Source: G11 sp947167445 (lineage in GTDB: Bacteria; Bacillota; Clostridia; Lachnospirales; Lachnospiraceae). From it: a DNA stretch of 64,000 nt. Below, piece after piece: positions 58,495-64,000 of the stretch. Location: the NCBI GenBank assembly GCA_947167445.1, contig CAMVID010000016.1:13438-77437 (forward strand), read 5' to 3'. Position 1 is the first letter of the stretch; every line of letters begins with the position of its first letter. Under the pieces are notes generated by a model, which did no database searches, was not told where the DNA came from, and saw only the letters and a program-made list of their open reading frames with translations. The position numbers and the translations under genes were made by a program.

Positions 58495-59619
58495 CTACTT
58501 TTTCTCCATACATATCACTGTGGTAAAAACAGCATTTTCTACATTTGCTTCGTACTTGTCCCCTTCTTCGCAAAGGATAAAGTGCCTTAAGTCCTTGCCG
58601 GTTTCGTGATACTCCCTTACAAAGCCGTCGAAATCATTGGCTGAAGGAGTACTGACAAAAACCGTCATATAATCACTCTTCTCTTCAAAGACCTCATCCC
58701 TGAAGGTCTCTGCGAAGCCAAAATGTCTCTTATCGGTATCAAGCCTTGCAAGGCCACGAAGAATTGCTTCCATATGGGACTCGCCCGTTCCCGCGGGAAT
58801 AATAAGAGGCTTTCCTGTAATCACATCAGGAATATTGGCAAAAAGCGCCACCCTGTCTCCGGAACCGATGAATTCCATGCACATCCTCACAGCAAATCGG
58901 ATGCTGTTTTCCACATTTTCCCTGTGCTTCAAAACACCGTCATCCTTAAGGTTAAGGAAAATCCTGACACCCTGTCTTGCGGTATAGCCGTGTGTGTTAA
59001 CCTTTAAATCACCGGTTTTGGCAGTGGCCTTCCAGTTTATATTCTTTAATTCATCAAATGGCTGATACTCTCTGACTCCCACATATTCAAAGGGATCTTC
59101 GATAAAACGTCTGCGGCTTAACATCTCGCCGGTTAACTGTCTTATGGCTGCCTCACTTAAATCTCTCTCCAGAGCAACGGGATACACATAGATTTCAGTG
59201 TGGCAGTCCTCGTGCTCAACAAACTGTGCCGACATAAAAATATCGGTGCCCACCACGTCAAAGCCATCGATGGAATAGAATCCCCTCTCCTTCGCAGTAA
59301 ACTTAAGCTCCCTCACTACTCTTTTATAGGACGATACGGTGAAGGCCTCATCTCTGTAATACTTGTCGGAAACCGAAGTCTCGCCGCTGTCAAAAAACAA
59401 AAGGGCTCTGTTGCACTCAAATTTGACCTTACACATGGGCAGAGGAAGTCGCTTGGCATTCTCTACGGTCTGAATGAGCCAGCCCTCGTCGCCCTCGTTA
59501 AGGGTCTTGTCTTTGAAATTTATATTTACCTTAAGAGACTTGCTCCAAAGCCTCTTATAGACGACTTGTTGCAGAAAAAACAGGGCCACAGCCGTCAATG
59601 CAACAAGAATTACCGTCAT
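58495..59619 (-). CDS. DUF58 domain protein
   Basis: 374 aa. Two N-terminal hydrophobic segments, a strand-rich stretch, then the DUF58 signature EYVGVREYQPFDELKNINWK (about residue 190) and a VWA-like end (VALFANIPDVITGKPLIIPA, MTVFVSTPSANDFDGFV). DUF58 proteins partner with MoxR AAA+ ATPases in envelope assembly or metal-related maturation in several phyla; precise role unknown. Overlaps the MoxR gene stop by 4 bp. Confidence 0.9.
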   Translation of the reverse strand: MTVILVALTAVALFFLQQVVYKRLWSKSLKVNINFKDKTLNEGDEGWLIQTVENAKRLPLPMCKVKFECNRALLFFDSGETSVSDKYYRDEAFTVSSYKRVVRELKFTAKERGFYSIDGFDVVGTDIFMSAQFVEHEDCHTEIYVYPVALERDLSEAAIRQLTGEMLSRRRFIEDPFEYVGVREYQPFDELKNINWKATAKTGDLKVNTHGYTARQGVRIFLNLKDDGVLKHRENVENSIRFAVRMCMEFIGSGDRVALFANIPDVITGKPLIIPAGTGESHMEAILRGLARLDTDKRHFGFAETFRDEVFEEKSDYMTVFVSTPSANDFDGFVREYHETGKDLRHFILCEEGDKYEANVENAVFTTVICMEKK

Positions 59620-60557
59620 TTACTTACATCCTCGGTGGGTACGGGAATCTCTGCCAGGATATTTTCAATAAATGCCTCTGCCTCGCTTTTTTTGGTGTAC
59701 CCGAAATTGATAATCACTCTGTGGGAAAGAACTGGAACCGCCAAAGTCTTGATGTCATCAGGGGTTACAAAGCTTCTTCCTTCCATATAAGCCAAAGCCT
59801 TTGCTGCCTTCATAAAGGCCAGTGTTCCTCTGGGACTGACTCCCAAAACTGCCTTGGCACTGTTTCGCGTAGATTCTGTGGTTTTTACAATATAATCCTT
59901 AATAGCATCGTGGACATAGATGCCCTCGATTTCCTTCTTAATGGCTGTAATATCGCTGATTTCTGCCACCGCCTTAAGGTCCTTAAGAGGGTCATCATTC
60001 ATGTAGGTATCAAGGATTCGAACTTCCTCTTCCTTTGTGGGAAGTCCCATGGACAAACGCATTATGAATCTGTCCAGCTGGGCCTCGGGAAGAGGGAAGG
60101 TTCCGCTGGTTTCAACGGGATTTTGCGTTGCTATGCAAAAGAATAATTCGGGAAGCTTTAAGGTCTCCCCATCTATGGTAACCTGCCTCTCCTCCATGCA
60201 CTCAAGTAAGCCTGCCTGAGTTCTTGGAGTGGCGCGGTTGATTTCATCTGCCAAAAGTATGTTGGTAAATACCGGCCCCTTCTTTAACTCAAACTTTTCC
60301 TCAGCTCTGTTGTAGACGTTGATTCCGGTCATATCTGAGGGAAGAAGGTCCGGCGTAAACTGGATTCTTGAAAAGTCGGCGTTAATGGAGGAAGCCAACG
60401 CTTTTGCCAATCGTGTCTTACCTGTTCCGGGCACATCCTCCATAAGTACGTGTCCGTCTGCAAAAAGGGCCACAAGAATGAGCTTTACGGTTTCTTCCTT
60501 TCCGACTATTACTTTTCCGATATTTTCCTTTAGTTTGTTAATTACTTCTGAATTCAT
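59616..60557 (-). CDS. MoxR-family AAA+ ATPase
   Basis: 313 aa. Walker A LMEDVPGTGKTRLAKALASS (about residue 35), Walker B NILLADEINRATPRTQAGLL (about 100), sensor 1 FFCIATQNPVETSGTFPLPE, and the C-terminal lid with GVSPRGTLAFMKAAKALAYM. Chaperone-like ATPase that acts with DUF58/VWA proteins. First gene of the operon 60557 to 54701; AAGGGGGAA before the ATG. Separated from atpC by a terminator. Confidence 0.94.
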   Translation of the reverse strand: MNSEVINKLKENIGKVIVGKEETVKLILVALFADGHVLMEDVPGTGKTRLAKALASSINADFSRIQFTPDLLPSDMTGINVYNRAEEKFELKKGPVFTNILLADEINRATPRTQAGLLECMEERQVTIDGETLKLPELFFCIATQNPVETSGTFPLPEAQLDRFIMRLSMGLPTKEEEVRILDTYMNDDPLKDLKAVAEISDITAIKKEIEGIYVHDAIKDYIVKTTESTRNSAKAVLGVSPRGTLAFMKAAKALAYMEGRSFVTPDDIKTLAVPVLSHRVIINFGYTKKSEAEAFIENILAEIPVPTEDVSK

Positions 60558-60573
60558 TTTGTAATTCCCCCTT

Positions 60574-60617
60574 ATAAAAATCCCTGTATCCCAACTGTTT
60601 GTAATTGAGATACAGGG
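60574..60617 (-). terminator. Intrinsic terminator of the atp operon
   Basis: Minus strand arms CCCTGTATCTCAA and TTGGGATACAGGG (60617-60582), followed by ATTTTTATAAGG. Lies between atpC (stop 60624) and the MoxR start. Confidence 0.85.
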
Positions 60618-60623
60618 CTTTCA

Positions 60624-61031
60624 TTACTGTCTTGCTGAAATTCTTGTCAGCGCTCTTGCCAGAGCTGCTCTTGCTCTTGCTTCATCTATGTCGGGATTGG
60701 AGCCGTTTAAACGGTCCTCAGCCCTCTGCTTAGCAGCCTCAGCTCTCTCCATGTCAATCTCATCCGGCCACTCGATAATCTCGGCCAGGATGGTTACCTT
60801 ATCCTGAAGGATTTCGGCAAATCCGGAGTGAAGAGCCGCCACCTTTTCTTCATCATCCTTGTGGATGTATAAAAGTCCCGGTTTCACAATCACCGTGGTG
60901 GGAATGTGGCGCTTATAAATACCAATCTCACCCTCAGTGGTATTAAATTCCAGCATATTCACCGCATCATCCTCGTAGAAGACCCGGTCCGGAGTTACAA
61001 TCCGTAGCGTAAATTTATTGTCTTCAGCCAT
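60624..61031 (-). CDS. atpC: F1Fo ATP synthase epsilon subunit
   Basis: 135 aa. N-terminal beta sandwich (LRIVTPDRVFYEDDAVNMLE, FNTTEGEIGIYKRHIPTTVI) and C-terminal helical hairpin (DMERAEAAKQRAEDRLNG). Couples proton/sodium flow to catalysis and inhibits reverse ATPase activity. Last gene of the atp operon, 12 bp after atpD. Confidence 0.95.
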   Translation of the reverse strand: MAEDNKFTLRIVTPDRVFYEDDAVNMLEFNTTEGEIGIYKRHIPTTVIVKPGLLYIHKDDEEKVAALHSGFAEILQDKVTILAEIIEWPDEIDMERAEAAKQRAEDRLNGSNPDIDEARARAALARALTRISARQ

Positions 61032-61043
61032 AGGTTATCCTTC

Positions 61044-62435
61044 CTATTTTACCTTTGCCAAAACGTCATCGATGCTACCGCAGTTAAGGAAGTAGCTCTC
61101 AGGGATATCATCGTGCTTACCTTCAAGGATCTCCTTGAATCCACGGATGGTCTCGTTGATGGGAACATACTTACCTTCAAGGCCGGTAAACTGTCCTGCT
61201 ACGAAGAAAGGCTGTGACAGGAATCTCTGAACCTTACGGGCTCTTGATACAACAAGCTTATCTTCCTCGGAAAGCTCGTCCATACCAAGGATGGAGATGA
61301 TATCCTGTAACTCTTTATATCTCTGCAGGATTTCCTGAACACCACGGGCAACCTTGTAGTGCTCCTCACCGAGAATTCTGGGATCCAGGATTCTGGATGT
61401 TGACTCAAGAGGGTCAACTGCAGGATAAATACCAAGTTCTACAATCTGACGTGAAAGAACGGTGGTAGCATCCAGGTGAGCGAAGGTTGTTGCAGGTGCG
61501 GGGTCGGTAAGGTCATCCGCAGGAACGTATACAGCCTGTACGGAAGTGATGGAACCGTTCTTCGTGGAAGTGATTCTCTCCTGAAGGGCACCCATCTCTG
61601 TCTGAAGTGTAGGCTGATAACCTACCGCAGAAGGCATACGTCCAAGCAAAGCAGAAACCTCTGAACCTGCCTGTGTAAATCTGAAAATGTTATCGATGAA
61701 TAAAAGTACGTCCTTACCACCCTTATCACGGAAGTACTCAGCCATTGTAAGTCCTGTAAGACCTACTCTCATACGTGCTCCCGGGGGCTCGTTCATCTGA
61801 CCAAAGACCATGGTGGTCTTGTCGATAACGCCGGACTCCTTCATTTCATAGTAAAGGTCGTTACCCTCACGGGTACGCTCGCCAACGCCGGTAAATACTG
61901 AATATCCACCGTGCTCTGTGGCGATATTTCTGATAAGCTCCTGAATAAGTACGGTTTTACCTACGCCGGCACCACCGAACAGACCGATCTTACCACCCTT
62001 CTGATAAGGGCAGAGAAGGTCAACGACTTTGATACCTGTCTCAAGAAGCTCAGCCTGTGTGGACTGTTCTTCGAAAGTAGGTGCCTGTCTGTGGATGGGC
62101 TCGTAGAAAACCTCTGTAGGAGCAGGTTTGTTATCAATGGGCTGTCCCAAAACATTGAACAAACGTCCGAGAGTATTCTCTCCTACCGGAACGGTAATGG
62201 GAGCGCCTGTTGCAATTGCTTCCATACCTCTGACCATACCGTCGGTACTTCCCATGGCGATACATCTTACGGTATCATCACCCAGGTGCTGGGCAACTTC
62301 AGCCACAAGCTCGCCACCGTCTTTGGTAGGAATCTTAATTGCTTCATTAATCTCGGGAAGATTGCCATCCTCAAATTTGATGTCCAAAACGGCACCGATA
62401 ATCTGGGTGACTTTTCCTTTGTTTCCTCCTGCCAT
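61044..62435 (-). CDS. atpD: F1Fo ATP synthase beta subunit
   Basis: 463 aa, standard length. P-loop IGLFGGAGVGKTVLIQELIR (about residue 147), Walker B VLLFIDNIFRFTQAGSEVSA, and ALLGRMPSAVGYQPTL are typical. Catalytic nucleotide-binding subunit. 17 bp after atpG. Confidence 0.97.
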   Translation of the reverse strand: MAGGNKGKVTQIIGAVLDIKFEDGNLPEINEAIKIPTKDGGELVAEVAQHLGDDTVRCIAMGSTDGMVRGMEAIATGAPITVPVGENTLGRLFNVLGQPIDNKPAPTEVFYEPIHRQAPTFEEQSTQAELLETGIKVVDLLCPYQKGGKIGLFGGAGVGKTVLIQELIRNIATEHGGYSVFTGVGERTREGNDLYYEMKESGVIDKTTMVFGQMNEPPGARMRVGLTGLTMAEYFRDKGGKDVLLFIDNIFRFTQAGSEVSALLGRMPSAVGYQPTLQTEMGALQERITSTKNGSITSVQAVYVPADDLTDPAPATTFAHLDATTVLSRQIVELGIYPAVDPLESTSRILDPRILGEEHYKVARGVQEILQRYKELQDIISILGMDELSEEDKLVVSRARKVQRFLSQPFFVAGQFTGLEGKYVPINETIRGFKEILEGKHDDIPESYFLNCGSIDDVLAKVK

Positions 62436-62452
62436 TTTTTCCTCCTAATAGT

Positions 62453-63316
62453 TTAGCTGATTGCTTCCGCACCAGCGATAATTTCAGTTAACTCCTGTGT
62501 AATGGAGCCCTGACGAGCTCTGTTATACATGAGTGTCAAGTGATCAATCATTTCCTCAGCATTGTTGGTGGCAGAATCCATAGCCTGCATTCTGGCACCG
62601 TTCTCACTGGCAACAGCCTCGACAAGTCCGCCGTAAATAAGGCTTGTGACGTACTTGGGAACCAGTAAATCCAAAGCTTCCTCATCTTCGGGCTCAAAGC
62701 ACATGATAGCCTTATCATCTGCTTCAGCAACCTCTGACTCATCCGCTTCAATCTCAACCGGTAACAGCTTCATAAGGGTAGGCTCGTGGCTTACGGTATT
62801 CTTAAAGTGGGTGTACGCCAGGTAAATCTCGCCGATTTCATCCTTCTCAAACAATCCCAAAAGGTTGTTAGCCATTTTCATGGCATCAACATAGGTGGGA
62901 GCTTCTATAATGTCGGTATTAACATCAACTACCTCGTATCCTTTCTTACGGAGGGCCTCGGCGCCTCTTTTACCGATAGCATATATTTTAAGTCTCTCCT
63001 TGGGAAGGTCGCTTCCTAAGATGAGCTTAACCATATTTGAATTATAGCCGCCTGCCAAACCTCTGTTGGAGGTGATGAGAATCAGAGCAATTTTGTCTGA
63101 CGAACCCGCTTTCAAATACTTGTGATTAATTTCACCCGCCTTGGCTAAGATACTCTTAACAGTCTCATACATTGTTTCAAAATATGCATGAGTCTTCTCG
63201 GCAGTACCTTTCGCCTTCTGCAGCTTAACGGTTGAAACGAGTTTCATGGCTTTGGTGATCTGCTGGGTGCTGGTGATACTTGTTCTACGTCTTTTAATGT
63301 CTCTCATTGACGCCAT
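62453..63316 (-). CDS. atpG: F1Fo ATP synthase gamma subunit
   Basis: 287 aa from ATG 63316 (MASMRDIKRRRTSITSTQQI), with AGGAAG upstream; the longer frame lacks a ribosome site. N- and C-terminal helices (ITKAMKLVSTVKLQKAKGTA; ATNNAEEMIDHLTLMYNRAR) form the rotor shaft. Between atpA and atpD. Confidence 0.96.
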   Translation of the reverse strand: MASMRDIKRRRTSITSTQQITKAMKLVSTVKLQKAKGTAEKTHAYFETMYETVKSILAKAGEINHKYLKAGSSDKIALILITSNRGLAGGYNSNMVKLILGSDLPKERLKIYAIGKRGAEALRKKGYEVVDVNTDIIEAPTYVDAMKMANNLLGLFEKDEIGEIYLAYTHFKNTVSHEPTLMKLLPVEIEADESEVAEADDKAIMCFEPEDEEALDLLVPKYVTSLIYGGLVEAVASENGARMQAMDSATNNAEEMIDHLTLMYNRARQGSITQELTEIIAGAEAIS

Positions 63317-63344
63317 AGTGTCTTCCTCCAAGCTTTAGCAAATC

Positions 63345-64000
63345 TTACTTAAATGTGCCTTTGAACTCACTGAGTGCTTTTTTAAGCTTCTCCTCTGTCG
63401 CATCGGAAATAACTTTCTCATCTGCGATGGAGTTAGGTACCTCAGGATATCTGGAATCAAGGAACTCGAAGAATTCCTTCTCGAATCTTGTGATATCCTC
63501 TACGGGTACATCCAAAAGATATTTATTTGTAACAGCGTAGATAATGATTACCTGATACTGAACAGGCATGGGATTATACTGGGGCTGTTTCAAAACCTCT
63601 TTAATTCTTTCACCCTGAGCCAGCTTCTCCTTGGTGTCGGCATCAAGATCTGAACCGAACTGAGCGAAGGAAGCAAGTTCTCTGTACTGAGCAAGCTCTA
63701 CACGGATAGGAGCGGCAATCTTCTTCATTGCCTTAATCTGTGCAGCACCACCTACTCGGGATACTGAAAGTCCTGCATTGATAGCGGGACGGAAACCTGC
63801 GTTAAACATTTCTGTCTCAAGATAAATCTGACCGTCGGTGATTGAGATAACGTTGGTAGGGATGTATGCAGATACGTCGCCTGCCTGGGTCTCAATGATG
63901 GGAAGAGCGGTGAGGGAACCTCCGCCGTATTCTTCGCTCATTCTTGCAGCTCTCTCAAGAAGTCTTGAGTGGAGATAGAATACATCACCGGGGTAAGCTT
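63345..64000 (-). CDS. atpA: F1Fo ATP synthase alpha subunit (partial, C-terminal part)
   Basis: The visible 217 C-terminal residues continue beyond the right edge in frame (AYPGDVFYLHSRLLERAARM). FRPAINAGLSVSRVGGAAQI carries the conserved Arg near the catalytic interface. No start is in view. The order A-G-D-C on the minus strand is standard; a, c, b and delta genes should lie beyond position 64000. Confidence 0.96.
   Translation of the reverse strand, partial: AYPGDVFYLHSRLLERAARMSEEYGGGSLTALPIIETQAGDVSAYIPTNVISITDGQIYLETEMFNAGFRPAINAGLSVSRVGGAAQIKAMKKIAAPIRVELAQYRELASFAQFGSDLDADTKEKLAQGERIKEVLKQPQYNPMPVQYQVIIIYAVTNKYLLDVPVEDITRFEKEFFEFLDSRYPEVPNSIADEKVISDATEEKLKKALSEFKGTFK

Noticed and set aside
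1..64000. CRISPR array, prophage or integrated conjugative element
   Set aside because: No spaced identical repeats, integrase, transposase, capsid or conjugation genes were found anywhere in the window.

Overview
The window looks like chromosomal DNA of a motile, anaerobic, carbohydrate-using Lachnospiraceae member (Butyrivibrio/Pseudobutyrivibrio-like). This is inferred from moderate GC, sigma-A type promoters, AGGAGG ribosome sites, a GlgC/GlgD pair, a T-box-controlled ileS of the long clade, LacI/ABC sugar uptake, a DnaD/DnaI replication operon and two sigma-28-like (flagellar) promoters. No rRNA, tRNA, CRISPR array or transposase gene was seen.

Layout. 1-3.9 kb: a CUT1-type sugar ABC transporter operon (minus) with a divergent LacI regulator. 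3.9-20.6 kb: housekeeping genes, mostly minus strand: NlpC/P60 peptidase, asnS, FKBP/trigger-factor-like lipoprotein, cls, murI, a GntR regulator, ispE, a YbhJ-like hydratase, glgP and plsC, plus a GH9-like lipoprotein that lacks the GH9 catalytic motif. Two hypothetical genes (12.7 and 20.8 kb) carry sigma-28-like promoters. 22.1-25.65 kb: ileS with its T-box leader. 25.7-34.4 kb: an accessory region with two near-identical 32-codon holin-like toxin genes flanking a ribbon-helix-helix gene, a decayed RelB/toxin remnant, secreted or membrane hypotheticals (one with Cys-rich tandem repeats), and a DUF3990/XRE module with a palindrome across its -10 box. 34.4-44.7 kb: MATE transporter, zinc-ribbon membrane proteins, diguanylate cyclase, mfd, pth, then a flavin/2Fe-2S reductase paired with a CrtI-like oxidoreductase. 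46.5-48.9 kb: glgC-glgD. 49-54 kb: murC, a DnaA-box cluster, then dnaD-like, dnaI-like and prs-like genes. 54-64 kb: a repeat-dense intergenic block, a MoxR-DUF58 membrane operon, and the atpAGDC end of the F1Fo-ATPase operon, cut by the window edge.

The least expected content is non-coding. Two families of long imperfect palindromes have conserved cores but covarying arms that are private to each copy (21.97, 46.3, 53.98 and 54.57 kb). A third family of 120-185 bp elements is bounded by CGGATAAA inverted repeats (34.16, 54.19 and 54.35 kb). At 54 kb the elements form a nested, roughly mirror-symmetric 0.7 kb block between convergent genes. The toxin/RHH locus is the most system-like novelty: two toxin copies and their putative regulator share a TATGCA direct-repeat box at their promoters, and each toxin unit has a convergent promoter on the other strand.
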